Below are positions 36,897 to 45,973 of a DNA stretch of 64,000 nt, one piece after another. Position 1 is the first letter of the stretch. Every line of letters starts with the position of its first letter. Source of the DNA: Bin80 sp964291275 (lineage in GTDB: Bacteria > Bacteroidota > Rhodothermia > Rhodothermales > Bin80); NCBI GenBank assembly GCA_964291275.2, contig OZ219800.1, positions 62,001 through 126,000 on the forward strand. Direction: 5' to 3'. A model generated the notes under the pieces. The model had not been told where the DNA came from and did not search any database. It worked only from the letters and a program-made list of their open reading frames with translations. The position numbers and the translations under genes are program-made.

Positions 36897-37405
36897 TCCC
36901 CCGGCGCCCCAATTTGTGACTGACTCCCGAAGCCACACCCCCTTCCAAAAGCTCGAAAATCTTCGCTCGCGTCTTTGCATTCTTGTATATCGAACGCAAA
37001 CCACGCAATACCGCCGGAATGTCATCCCGGCTTCGGGGGGCAAGCTCAATCTCTTCAATCGGAACCTGCCCAAACGCGCGTTGGGCTTCCAGTACTACAC
37101 GCATGGCAACAAAGGGGCGAATGTACACGCTTAAACGCCCAAATCAGACCTCTTACCCCAAAATTGCCGCCAGATTCGCAAATTCATTCATCCTCCTGCG
37201 ATGACCACGCCTATGCGATGAGAACCCCAAATACAGGCTAAATCCTGACCAAATCCACCAAAAATGACCAAATCTGCTCCCAAATACCCGAATTCATCGT
37301 ATAATCCCACAACCAAAATCATTTTCTGGCAAGCACTATCATAGGATAACAGGTTATCCAGCCGGGGCTTATCATACCGGAGTCAAACAAAACCTCATCC
37401 TAAAC

Positions 37406-38530
37406 ATGCATTCTCAACCTACTCATTTCTGTCGACCGCGTTACTTCGCTGGTTTGGACGTTCATCGGGACACCATTGTGGCGTGCGTCTATGATTCGAA
37501 GACGCGCCGTCCCTGTTACGAGACGGAGTTTTGCGCACACACACCAAACAAGTTGTCTCGTTTCGTGAGAGATGTCCACCGGAAGTGCGGCGCATTTCGT
37601 GCATGCTACGAGGCGTCTTCGGGTGGCTATGTTTTGCACAAGGATCTGAGGGAACTGGGGGTGGACTGTGCTGTGATTGCCCCGGGATCGATTCCCAAGC
37701 GTAGTGGGGATCGCATCAAAACCGACCAACGGGATGCGAGGAAACTGGCCGAGTACTTTGCCTGTGGTCTGTTGACGGAGTGTTTCATTCCCGATCGGGA
37801 ATTTGAATCGGCGCGCGGTCTGGTGCGCAGTCGCGCGGGACTAATTCAGAATCTTCACCGATCCAAGATGCGTGTGATTCATCTTTTGCGTGCGCGCGGG
37901 CAGACTTATAATTCGGGAGGTTACTGGACGAAGAAGTTCATGGTATGGATCAACCAGGTGGCGTTAAGTGAGCCCAATGATGAGCATGTTTTACGCGGCC
38001 ATCTGGCGGAGATTGAATTCATCCAGTCTCGGATCCGGGAGGTAGAGCGGCAAATCCGAGCCACCTCCGCATTGCCCAGATTTCGCGAATCGGCACAAAT
38101 TCTGCAAGGATTCCGGGGAATTGGATTGATGACCGCGATGCAACTGATATGTGAAATTGGAGACTTCAGTCGGTTCAAAAGTGCTCCAGCGTTGATGGGC
38201 TACTTGGGACTGATTCCCTCGCAACGCTCATCGGGGAGTACGACCCGCTACGGAGGCATTACCAAGACCGGCAACCCGCAGGCGCGGAAAGCCCTGATCG
38301 GTGCAGCCTGGAAGTATATTTACTCCCCGCGGGTTAGCGCATCCCTCCGGACGCGTCAGCAGGATTGCGGTGCCCGAGTCGTAGAAATCAGTCAGCGAGC
38401 ACAGAAACGATTGTACAAACAGTACCGCTCGCTGACCAAACGCCGACCTCCCAAAGTGGCCGTAGTCGCACTCGCCCGTGAACTGGCCGGGTTTTTGTGG
38501 GAAGCCATGCAACCCGTTCCAGTGAAATGA
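37406..38530 (+). CDS. IS110/IS1111-family transposase
   Basis: A 374-residue DEDD recombinase. The N-terminal RuvC-like half opens with FAGLDVHRDTIVACVYD and includes the motif RIKTDQRDARKLAEYF, giving the acidic DEDD residues. The C-terminal Transposase_20 part has GFRGIGLMTAMQL, a helix-hairpin-helix-like segment, and MGYLGLIPSQRSSGSTTRYGGITKTGN with the conserved catalytic Ser. IS110-type enzymes are guided by a structured element RNA and make no target duplication, so the element ends could not be located. Only about 66 bp separate copy C from the start codon, while the noncoding stretch downstream is long and structured, as in the IS1111 subgroup. The frame is intact. Confidence 0.92.
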   Translation: MHSQPTHFCRPRYFAGLDVHRDTIVACVYDSKTRRPCYETEFCAHTPNKLSRFVRDVHRKCGAFRACYEASSGGYVLHKDLRELGVDCAVIAPGSIPKRSGDRIKTDQRDARKLAEYFACGLLTECFIPDREFESARGLVRSRAGLIQNLHRSKMRVIHLLRARGQTYNSGGYWTKKFMVWINQVALSEPNDEHVLRGHLAEIEFIQSRIREVERQIRATSALPRFRESAQILQGFRGIGLMTAMQLICEIGDFSRFKSAPALMGYLGLIPSQRSSGSTTRYGGITKTGNPQARKALIGAAWKYIYSPRVSASLRTRQQDCGARVVEISQRAQKRLYKQYRSLTKRRPPKVAVVALARELAGFLWEAMQPVPVK

Positions 38531-38536
38531 ACCCTT

Positions 38537-38746
38537 GCGGATTTTCGTGGGGAAGGGCCCCCTGGCGAAAAAGGAGAGCCCATGTAGAAGGTCTATTCGG
38601 TAGCTATTTTAGCGAGCCCGAGTCATTAGATTATGGCAGCTCCGACGAATTCGAAATTGAGCATTAGGGCCGTTGGCCTAGCATGCGTATACCAGATTGA
38701 TCAGCCGTCGTAATTACGCCAGGGACCCTTCCCCATGAAAATCTGC
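38537..38746. repeat. Long imperfect inverted repeat after the IS110-type transposase
   Basis: Arms 38537-38567 and 38717-38746 (31 and 30 bases) are inverted copies with three substitutions and one single-base indel; two of the differences would be G-U pairs in RNA. The shared core is GATTTTC-x-TGGGGAAGGG. The 149-base middle shows no reading frame. The left arm begins seven bases after the transposase stop. It could be part of the IS110/IS1111 guide RNA region, the paired subterminal ends, or a small MITE. Confidence 0.6.
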
Positions 38747-39066
38747 AAAAAAACTCGGAACAATGTAACAATAAATGCGCATATCGCCCAGAAATGGAAC
38801 CTGTTATCCTATACCAGACCTAATAATTTCGTTAGAAGAGCGTGTCGTTCTTGCTCACGTCTGGTACTGTTCATTGTCCAACAAATTCTTTTGCAGTATG
38901 GTTACTTTGATCATGTTGGAACCACGGATTCCACATCAAGTAGCATCCACTCGTGCGCGTTTGGTGTATCTGCACGTATCCCCCTTCGCTGTTCAAGAAT
39001 AATGGCTTTGTAGAGGGGTATTTTTCCTATGCCAGCCGTAAGAGTTGAAAAAACATACAGGATCCA
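38747..39066. other. Intergenic region upstream of the second toxin-antitoxin module
   Basis: This 320-bp stretch has an open frame of 92 codons (38735-39013) but its product shows no recognisable features and no ribosome binding site. Short A-runs at 38747-38760 follow the inverted repeat. It is A/T-rich and may hold the module's promoter. Confidence 0.35.
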
Positions 39067-39264
39067 ATGAAATCAGAAAAGGACAAACAAGACCAAGTTC
39101 ACAAACGTGACAGCACAAAACGTGATAGTGCAAAACATGACAGTTCACATGACGACCAGTACATTGTTAGAGGGTCTGTTAAGGTCAGTTCCAGTTCTGA
39201 GGAAATTTTACAGGAAATCAAGGTGCGGAGAGCAGAGGCATTAAGGCTACTGGCTGATCACTAG
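39067..39264 (+). CDS. Putative antitoxin of a Doc-type module (second copy)
   Basis: A 65-residue polar protein. The N-terminal half contains an imperfect repeat KRDSTKRDSAKHDSSHDD and is probably disordered; the second half ends in IKVRRAEALRLLADH, identical over 14 residues to the antitoxin at 23324. It starts with ATG 19 codons after a spacer and is followed after 19 bp by a Doc-type toxin. Antitoxin function is inferred from position and from conserved pairing. The N-terminal repeats are unlike Phd. Confidence 0.6.
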   Translation: MKSEKDKQDQVHKRDSTKRDSAKHDSSHDDQYIVRGSVKVSSSSEEILQEIKVRRAEALRLLADH

Positions 39265-39283
39265 AGAGCATTACAAGGTTGAG

Positions 39284-39631
39284 TTGGGAGACGCCCTTAG
39301 AGGTAATCAGTTGGCCTTGGGAGCTAAGTCAAGGATTCTAAAAGAATCCGACTTACTTTCGGCTCTTGGAAGGCCTTATCACGGTTATCACGTAGGGATC
39401 CATGATAAGTCAGCGGCACTAGTCCATTCAGTTATTGAGAATCATCCCTTCGTAGATGGCAACAAGCGAACAGCTTTGTACTTGCTTGAGTTGTTCCTAA
39501 AAAAAAGTGGATACAGATTGCAAGCTACAGATAGCGAGCTTTATGAGAAATTCATCCTAGTGGCCAAAGGTAGGCTGGATTATGAGGGACTTAAGAAATG
39601 GCTTCAGGCAATGATAGTGCACCTAGATTAG
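39284..39631 (+). CDS. doc: Doc/Fic-family toxin (second copy)
   Basis: A 115-residue homologue of the toxin at 23535, with HPFVDGNKRTA at residues 54-64 and the same SALGRPYHGYH segment. The called start is TTG. The in-frame sequence extends upstream as LITREHYKVEL, back to a TAA at 39242-39244, and overlaps the end of the antitoxin gene. GGTT before the TTG is a plausible weak ribosome binding site. Homologous segments in three copies make it likely that residues upstream of the TTG are also translated, though no ATG or GTG is available. Expected activity is nucleotidyl or phosphoryl transfer to a translation factor, by analogy to Doc. Confidence 0.8.
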   Translation: MGDALRGNQLALGAKSRILKESDLLSALGRPYHGYHVGIHDKSAALVHSVIENHPFVDGNKRTALYLLELFLKKSGYRLQATDSELYEKFILVAKGRLDYEGLKKWLQAMIVHLD

Positions 39632-40045
39632 TGCTCGGGCTGCGTACCTGCTATGGTAAGTGGACCACCTGTCCCAACTGGGGAAGTTCCGACTGGTGGA
39701 GAGGGGCAGCCAAAAAGTCATCCCGGTGGTGCTCAAGACGCTGAGCAACAAACAGAAAAAGGCCTTCAGCTGCTCGGCGTAAGCTATAAGTAGGACTGCT
39801 GTCAGCACAGTCTGACAACGTCACTTTACCCCAAAATTAGCGCTCACCGACGGTCGAATATGATCCAGAATATTACAAAGTTCAGTCAGACGCCAGATGA
39901 GTCCAACAGGCCACAAGCCAGCACTGGGAGAGCAAGACAAGCATTAGGACGCCTATCGATCCATATTCCTGGAGTATCTCACAAGGCCAAACAGAATATT
40001 CAGAATATCCCACAGGATATCCTTCATCAACCTTGGAATACTTCC
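39632..40045. other. Intergenic region between the toxin module and the PgpH-like gene
   Basis: About 410 bp without a supported gene. A forward frame from 39860 overlaps the end of the PgpH-like gene on the other strand and has no recognisable domain. No terminator-like structure for either neighbour was recognised. Confidence 0.4.
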
Positions 40046-42385
40046 TCAACTTTCCCCTGCCGCATTAGATGCGTCAGGATAACTGACACGAACATGATAT
40101 ATGCCAAGCAGCTGCCTGAGCAGGACTTCTTTAATAAGAGAAATATCTCGGAGGGTTAGGCCGGTATCGTCCAACTGCCCACTGGCAACCCTTTGGGTTA
40201 TGAGATACTCAACCAGCTTCTCCAACTTTTCCCCGGTCACATCCTGTATCGTTCGAGCCGCCGCCTCAACAGTGTCGGTTAGCATTAGAATGCCGGTTTC
40301 CTTGGAGGTCGGTTGTGGACCTGGGTACCTGAAAACAGTCTCATCAAGGGTAGAACCATTGACTTTGGCCAACTCAACAGCTCGCTGATAGAAATATTCC
40401 GTTCGAGTAGTTCCGTGATGCGAGTCAATGAAAGATATAACTTTGGCCGGAAGATGGTATTGTTTTCCAAGCTTCCGACCACTTGCCACATGACCAATAA
40501 TGATTCGAGCACTTGACTCCGGATCTAGCTCGTCGTGTGGGTTAGTATCCCCTGCCAAGTTTTCAATAAAGTATTGAGGACCGTAGAGCTTGCCGATATC
40601 GTGGTAGAGCCCCCCTACCCTTGTTAAGAGAATATCTGCACCAACTTCATCTGCTACTGATTCAGCAAGACTCGATACCTGCATCGAATGATTGAATGTT
40701 CCAGGAGCATTCTTCATCAATTCCCTGAGCAGGGGTTGATTAGTGTCTGACAGCTCCAGAAGGCGTATATCTGTAGTAATATCAAATGCACGTTCTACTA
40801 CCCAAAGAAATGGGTAGGCCGTAACTAAAAGGAATGAACCAAACCCCGCCAATAACAGGCGCTCCTGAAGCTGCGGCCAGGCACTACCCTCGTAAAGCCA
40901 TACGGCTAACAATGCCAAAGCGTAACCACCAAATGCATAAGCAGCTGTCAGAAATAGTTGACCTCTATTGCGCAAGCCGCGAGCGCTGAATATCGCAACG
41001 GAGCCACCCACAAGCGTGGCCCAGGTATATGTGAAATTGGAGCCGAGCATTAGTCCGCCAAGTAGAGCTAAGACGAACGTGCCGAAAAACGCCATGCGTG
41101 AATCAAAAATCACAGTCAACAGCACCGAAACGATGACAACAGGAACCGCATAAATGAACTGGGCCGGGGCAAAACGGATTGTCACGCCAAACGCAGCAAC
41201 CATCAAGGTATAAGCCAAAGCTAGAAGTATGATGAACTTGTTACTGCTGAAGATCTCTGGGCGCGAATTCTTCAGGAAAATCCCGAAAATACCAACGATC
41301 GTTAAGCCTAACAGTAACTGTCCAAGCAACTGTAGACGTCCCTGAGTTGCCGATAATTCGCTCCCCCGTTCTCTTTCCAGAGAATCCAGCTTTTGTTTGA
41401 TTTCCGGGGTTATGCTCTCCCCGTTACGTACAATTTCTTCGCCCTCGGCCACCATGCCACGAACGGGTAGAATTAATGCTTCAGCTTCTCTGCGACGTAG
41501 TTCTGTTGGCTCGGATTGATAGATGAGTGAAGGCACAAAGATTGCTTCAATAAATTGAAAAATCGCCGTGGTGCTAAGCGGAGGCTCTCCTTGGAGTACC
41601 GTTTCTTCGAGCCAAACCCGAATTCGCTCGCGAGCTTCGTAGTGTCCAACCACACTCGTTGCAGTTCTTTGCTCAAAAGTCTGTGCAAGGGTATCTCGTA
41701 CTGTCAGGTATTCTGTACGAACTGAATCTATGGGCACGTCAAGCACTCCCTGGAGCTGGAGCCGTTGGCTTCGATCCGCGATCGCATCCAGTATACGTTC
41801 AAAGAGTGGTGAATCCATCGGAGCCAATCTAGCGGCAGTCGGCATGTCTGGACTACCGCGAGCGTAATCCCACCCTAAGTGACGCCAGATCGAATCACTG
41901 AGCCTAATTGGAGCCTGAAGACGTAGGTCTATAAAAAGAAGGGAATCTGCCACAGTAGCGGTAGATAATTCCTCAGGAGAAAGATCAGTACCGGCAGCTA
42001 TGCTGTCTCTCCGGGCCCCTATGAGGTAGTTTGTATAGGCATTAAATACGGCTTCCAGTGATACTGCAATAGAATCTGCCACGTCCCGCGTCTGCTGCCT
42101 TGCTTCATGAAAGGGGTAGAAGATCGGCTCGGTAGTGTCACGTATGCGTTGTCTTTCTGCACGAAGTGAATCATCGGACTTGTAAAGGGGAAATTCGAAT
42201 TCTGCTATCAGAGTTTCTTCCTGCCAGCGATCTCCCACAGATTTTGAAATTTCGGATATATCACCGTTCCTGAAAGCCAATACGGTTACTATGAGCAGCA
42301 GTACGAATATGCCTAGCTTCAGTCCAAAAAAATCTTGGAGCAGTAAGCGCAAGCGCCAAAAGACAGGTCGTGATAGTAATCCCAT
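40046..42385 (-). CDS. pgpH: PgpH-like membrane HD-domain phosphohydrolase (c-di-AMP phosphodiesterase)
   Basis: A 779-residue 7TM-HD protein. The N-terminal anchor (GIFVLLLIVTVLAFRNG) is followed by a long extracytoplasmic 7TMR-HDED domain (about 40-340), seven hydrophobic segments (about 345-540) and a C-terminal HD domain. The metal-binding motif is VGGLYHDIGKLYGP, preceded by FNHSMQVSSLAESVADEVG (first His) and followed by SFIDSHHGTTRTEYFY. PgpH proteins hydrolyse c-di-AMP to 5'-pApA. The domain order and size match the family. It is the last gene of a three-gene reverse operon, 15 bp after the sodium:solute symporter. Confidence 0.93.
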   Translation of the reverse strand: MGLLSRPVFWRLRLLLQDFFGLKLGIFVLLLIVTVLAFRNGDISEISKSVGDRWQEETLIAEFEFPLYKSDDSLRAERQRIRDTTEPIFYPFHEARQQTRDVADSIAVSLEAVFNAYTNYLIGARRDSIAAGTDLSPEELSTATVADSLLFIDLRLQAPIRLSDSIWRHLGWDYARGSPDMPTAARLAPMDSPLFERILDAIADRSQRLQLQGVLDVPIDSVRTEYLTVRDTLAQTFEQRTATSVVGHYEARERIRVWLEETVLQGEPPLSTTAIFQFIEAIFVPSLIYQSEPTELRRREAEALILPVRGMVAEGEEIVRNGESITPEIKQKLDSLERERGSELSATQGRLQLLGQLLLGLTIVGIFGIFLKNSRPEIFSSNKFIILLALAYTLMVAAFGVTIRFAPAQFIYAVPVVIVSVLLTVIFDSRMAFFGTFVLALLGGLMLGSNFTYTWATLVGGSVAIFSARGLRNRGQLFLTAAYAFGGYALALLAVWLYEGSAWPQLQERLLLAGFGSFLLVTAYPFLWVVERAFDITTDIRLLELSDTNQPLLRELMKNAPGTFNHSMQVSSLAESVADEVGADILLTRVGGLYHDIGKLYGPQYFIENLAGDTNPHDELDPESSARIIIGHVASGRKLGKQYHLPAKVISFIDSHHGTTRTEYFYQRAVELAKVNGSTLDETVFRYPGPQPTSKETGILMLTDTVEAAARTIQDVTGEKLEKLVEYLITQRVASGQLDDTGLTLRDISLIKEVLLRQLLGIYHVRVSYPDASNAAGES

Positions 42386-42400
42386 TGAGTATAGATAACG

Positions 42401-43948
42401 CTATCTCTTGTGACGAAGTGAGAGAAGGAAGCCAACAAATATGCAAAAAACACTTCCAATCAATGTATACCATGGCCAAGCAATTTGGCGTAATCCGGCC
42501 CCTTCGATCATCCCATCTGTTGGATTAATTGCAAACATCCAGCCCTCTGTCGGACTGTGCCAAAGCCCAAAGATAATAAGCACCATGACCACAATGGTAA
42601 GAGTAAAGGCAATTACGGCATCCCATTCATTCGCATTTTTTACCACAATTCCCAGCAGGAAACCTCCTAGGAGACCTCCATAGGTAAACGAGGCAATTGC
42701 TAATCCAAGTTCAACGACTGGATTAGCTGTATTCTCAAACATACTCGCAAAGACCACAAACAATGCACCCCAAAATAGAGTTAGGCCCCGGGAAAGTAAT
42801 AGGCCTCTGGCTTTGCTGATTGGGTTTTTAATCCACCGCTCGACCAAGTCCATCATTGAGGATGATGCCAAAGAATTAAGCGAGGAAGACAACGTACTCA
42901 TTGCTGCCGCCAGAATGCCGGCCAGAAGTAGCCCTGACAGACCGGCCGGTAAACCTTCAATTATATAACGGGGAAAGACCTCATCCCCGCGAGTGAGCCC
43001 AAGCTCTGTTGGTGTAATTCCACCATAATGCACCCACAACAGTACACCTATCGCGAGAAACAGGGCAAACTGCATGGCTACCAGTACTGCACTGCCTACT
43101 AATGCATACTGGCTATCCTTGAGGGTTCTGCAGGTCAGCAGCCGCTGAACAATCAACTGATCCGTGCCGTGTGATGCCATAGAGAATACCCCGCCTCCAA
43201 TAACAGCTGTCAAAGTAACATAGGGTTGAGTGATCCAATCAGTAAATGAACCTCCCAATCCAAAATCAATCACGTTCAACTTGCCTTCCACTGCTGCCAA
43301 TCTCATCGCTCCTTCCGGTAAACCATTAAACAATAAAACAGCACACAGTGCACCTCCTAAAAGATACAGTCCCATCTGTACGACGTCTATCCATATAACT
43401 GCCCGGATGCCCCCGACCAAGGTATATATGACTGTGATAATCCCAAGCAAAAGTATAATCTGACCATAGGTTATTGGATCTCCCATGAACGTCAATCCAG
43501 CAGAATCGGCAATCACCTTCAAGGGGATTGCCGTAGCAAATAGTCGTACACCATCTGCTAATAGCCGTGTAACCATGAATGTAACTGATGCAGTGGATCG
43601 CATACGATCCCCAAAGCGCTCCCCCAAATAAGCATACGCGGTCGTCATTGCTCCCTTAAAATAGCGTGGCAGGAACAGCAAGCTCACTGCAATACGCCCC
43701 ACAAGGTACCCGGCTGTGATTTGAAGGAAGGTCATGGTGCCTCCGTAAGCAACCGCAGGTACACCAATAATGGTCAAGGTGCTTGTTTCTGTGGCTACCA
43801 CAGAGAAACAGACTGCCCACCAGGGTAGATCTCTGCCGCCTAGGAAATAGTCATTCATTGAGCGTTGACGCCCACCCAAACGTATGCCCAGAGCGGCTAT
43901 GCCGACTAGGTATACAGCAATGACTATATAGTCGAGTACTGATAGCAT
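42401..43948 (-). CDS. Sodium:solute symporter (SSS family)
   Basis: A 515-residue transporter with about 13-14 hydrophobic segments. The start MLSVLDYIVIAVYLVGIAALG and the following NDYFLGGRDLPWWAVCFSVVATETSTLTIIGVPA are typical for SSS proteins related to proline, pantothenate and sugar symporters; the conserved Na+-binding region ATETST and the SSSLNSLASSSMMDL segment (Na2 site) are seen. Length fits the family. It starts 8 bp after the MFS gene and is followed closely by pgpH. Its substrate is unknown, but with the sugar MFS transporter upstream it may carry a sugar or sialic-acid-like compound. Confidence 0.9.
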   Translation of the reverse strand: MLSVLDYIVIAVYLVGIAALGIRLGGRQRSMNDYFLGGRDLPWWAVCFSVVATETSTLTIIGVPAVAYGGTMTFLQITAGYLVGRIAVSLLFLPRYFKGAMTTAYAYLGERFGDRMRSTASVTFMVTRLLADGVRLFATAIPLKVIADSAGLTFMGDPITYGQIILLLGIITVIYTLVGGIRAVIWIDVVQMGLYLLGGALCAVLLFNGLPEGAMRLAAVEGKLNVIDFGLGGSFTDWITQPYVTLTAVIGGGVFSMASHGTDQLIVQRLLTCRTLKDSQYALVGSAVLVAMQFALFLAIGVLLWVHYGGITPTELGLTRGDEVFPRYIIEGLPAGLSGLLLAGILAAAMSTLSSSLNSLASSSMMDLVERWIKNPISKARGLLLSRGLTLFWGALFVVFASMFENTANPVVELGLAIASFTYGGLLGGFLLGIVVKNANEWDAVIAFTLTIVVMVLIIFGLWHSPTEGWMFAINPTDGMIEGAGLRQIAWPWYTLIGSVFCIFVGFLLSLRHKR

Positions 43949-43956
43949 TGGCAGCT

Positions 43957-45315
43957 TCAGTCAATGCCCAGCTTTTTGGACATTTCTTCGAGTGGTACCC
44001 CCTTGGTTTCGGGCATGACAAAAATTACCCATAGGAGTTGCCCAACCATACACAACATGTAGAACGCGAAAATACTTGCCCCGGATATTTCGGCAATCAT
44101 GGGGAAAGTGAGGGAGATTATTGCGGCCATGATCCAATGCACGAAACTGCCTAAGCTTTGCCCACGTGCCCGTATGCTGTTGGGGAATATCTCACCAATA
44201 AACACCCAAATGACTGCTCCCTGACCGAACGCGTGTGACGCAATGAATACGATAAGGCTGGCCAGTACTATCGGACCAGTTATTTCGGTATAAAAAGCTA
44301 CGGCGGTAGCTCCCAGGCTCAGGATATAGCCAATAGACCCCACCAACATGAGTCTCTTGCGTCCAAGTTTGTCAATAACCATGAGAGCGGCCGCCGTCAT
44401 AATGAGGTTAACACCGCCAATGATCACGGACTGAAGGAGCGCAGAAGTTCCGGAGGCGCCAGCCATTTCGAATATTCGGCGTGTGTAATAGATCAATGCA
44501 TTGATGCCTGAGAGTTGATTAAATGCAGCTATTGCTACGGCTAACAGGATTGGTTTCAGGTACTTGCGCTGAAAGAAGCGTTCAGTCAGATGTTTACGTG
44601 TTTCCGCCAACGATACCCTTATGGCAGCGAGCTCCTTTGTTGCATCAAAGCGTCCGCCTCCTATATCAATCAGCACACTTTTGGCTTCGTTATCTCGTCC
44701 CTGTGCGACCAGCCATCGCGGACTCCTGGGATTCGTAAACAGCAATGCTGTGAAGGCCAGTGCGGGCACCGCCTCTACTCCGAACATCCAGCGCCATTCG
44801 ATACTTCCCAGTTCAAATGAGGCAATGATGAAATTCGACAAGTAGGCTACCAGAATACCGAGCACAATATTGAGCTGTACCATGGCTACCAGCCGCCCCC
44901 GCATATTTGCTGGGGCAATTTCTGCCACGTACATTGGGGCAACGACTGATGCGCCCCCAACGCCTAATCCGCCGATTAGACGGAAAAATACAAATGATCC
45001 AGCATCCCAGGCTACGGCGCTCCCGATTGCAGATAAAAGGTATAATCCCCCCATGATCATCAGCATTGGCCGGCGCCCATAACGATCGGCCGGTTTCGCG
45101 AATGCCAATGATCCGATTATTGTACCGACGAGTGCACTGGCAACAAGTGTTCCGTGCCAGAAGGCTGGTGTACCGAAAGCCCCACTGAGGCGCTGATAGG
45201 TCGGATCATACAAATCTCGAAGCGCACCTTCTGCTCCTGAGATTACCGCCGTATCAAAACCAAATAGCAAGCCCCCCAAAGCGGCAACCACGGAAGCCCA
45301 AATCACTCTAGACAT
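43957..45315 (-). CDS. Sugar porter family MFS transporter
   Basis: A 452-residue 12-helix transporter of the xylose/glucose:H+ symporter type (XylE/GlcP-like). Features: GGLLFGFDTAVISGA in helix 1, DRYGRRPMLMIMGG between helices 2 and 3, RLIGGLGVGGASVVAPMYVAEIAP in helix 4, a loop with ESPRSPRWLVAQGR-like PRSPRWLVAQGRD, QLSGINALIYYTRRIFE in helix 7 and VMPETKGVPLEEM at the C-terminus. The first gene of a three-gene reverse operon with the sodium:solute symporter and pgpH. Upstream 45316-45634 contains no gene. Confidence 0.94.
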   Translation of the reverse strand: MSRVIWASVVAALGGLLFGFDTAVISGAEGALRDLYDPTYQRLSGAFGTPAFWHGTLVASALVGTIIGSLAFAKPADRYGRRPMLMIMGGLYLLSAIGSAVAWDAGSFVFFRLIGGLGVGGASVVAPMYVAEIAPANMRGRLVAMVQLNIVLGILVAYLSNFIIASFELGSIEWRWMFGVEAVPALAFTALLFTNPRSPRWLVAQGRDNEAKSVLIDIGGGRFDATKELAAIRVSLAETRKHLTERFFQRKYLKPILLAVAIAAFNQLSGINALIYYTRRIFEMAGASGTSALLQSVIIGGVNLIMTAAALMVIDKLGRKRLMLVGSIGYILSLGATAVAFYTEITGPIVLASLIVFIASHAFGQGAVIWVFIGEIFPNSIRARGQSLGSFVHWIMAAIISLTFPMIAEISGASIFAFYMLCMVGQLLWVIFVMPETKGVPLEEMSKKLGID

Positions 45316-45634
45316 AACATTACGATATTAGTAAACAGTGCAAAGGGAGCGCATGTGAGGCCTCAAGGTAACGATTTAGAGATTCATGATAACACCTAAG
45401 TTTGTGAAGCAGGGCACTAAGCTGTGAGTTATTGGGGATAAGCTCGAGTCTTTTTCGGCGTGCGTACAGATCGACGCACCCATCGCTGACGTTGCTGTGA
45501 GGTCGACCACAGTTGATATTAGATGATGGGGCGGCATTACTGAACAACGGAGGTTACCTTTCCGGGAATGAAACATCGGCCCACGAAACTGTGTATGCCG
45601 CTAATATGCCAATCACGGCCCAAATGGGCCAGAC
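45316..45634. other. Divergent intergenic region between the MFS and ABC ATPase genes
   Basis: About 320 bp with no supported coding sequence. The base composition rises in G+C from about 45560, marking the edge of the more GC-rich ABC exporter segment. No operator or terminator was recognised. Confidence 0.4.
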
Positions 45635-45973
45635 ATGCACGCAATCCAAGCCTCCGACCTGACTAAGCGCTACGGGACCAGCGGCGCAAAATCGGTGCTG
45701 GCCGTGGATCGCATTTCCTTTGCCGTCGAAGAGGGCCAAGTATTCGGTTTCCTTGGTCCCAATGGAAGCGGAAAGACGACCACTATTGGGATGCTAGTGG
45801 GAACCATCAAGCCGACGGGCGGCAGCTTCAACCTGTTCGGCGCCTCCGACCCCAAGGGCCTCATGGTTGCTCGTGCCCGCCTAGGTGCCACGCTCGAGAC
45901 GCCCAACTTCTACCCGTACATGAGTGGCCGCGACAACCTGTGCGTCGCTGCCACGGTTAAGGGGGTGCGTCGC

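Larger units (their letters stand above)
33783..37128 (-). pseudogene. Transposase of IS copy C, interrupted by an intron and a nonsense codon
   Basis: The gene reads from 37128 to 36897, is interrupted by intron 2 (35003-36896), continues from 35002 and ends at 33783. Joined, it has 484 codons including the stop, like copy A. A Trp codon in LPGWRKASDW has become TAG (34596-34598), cutting the protein in the middle of the DDE region. Intron 2 is on the same strand as this gene, so splicing could restore the mRNA, but the TAG would still stop translation. Other residues differ from copy A at only a few positions. Confidence 0.9.
33532..37337 (-). mobile_element. Insertion sequence copy C (ISNCY-like), carrying a nested group II intron
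   Basis: The ends match copy A, and the target duplication is a perfect 5-bp ATCAT (33527-33531 and 37338-37342). Total length is 3806 bp; subtracting the 1894-bp intron leaves 1912 bp, the same as copy A. It is inactive because of a nonsense codon in the transposase. An IS110-type transposase gene begins 69 bp after it. Confidence 0.93.

Noticed and set aside
37344..37359. Short palindrome GGATAAC-AG-GTTATCC at the start of the IS110 element region
   Set aside because: Could be an element end or chance; only 16 bases, with no second copy seen in the window.
38735..39013. Forward frame of 92 codons after the inverted repeat
   Set aside because: Cys/Arg-rich, without homology or ribosome binding site, and overlapping the inverted repeat arm.
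39860..40159. Forward frame of 99 codons near the PgpH-like gene end
   Set aside because: Overlaps the 3' end of the PgpH-like gene on the other strand and lacks any family features.
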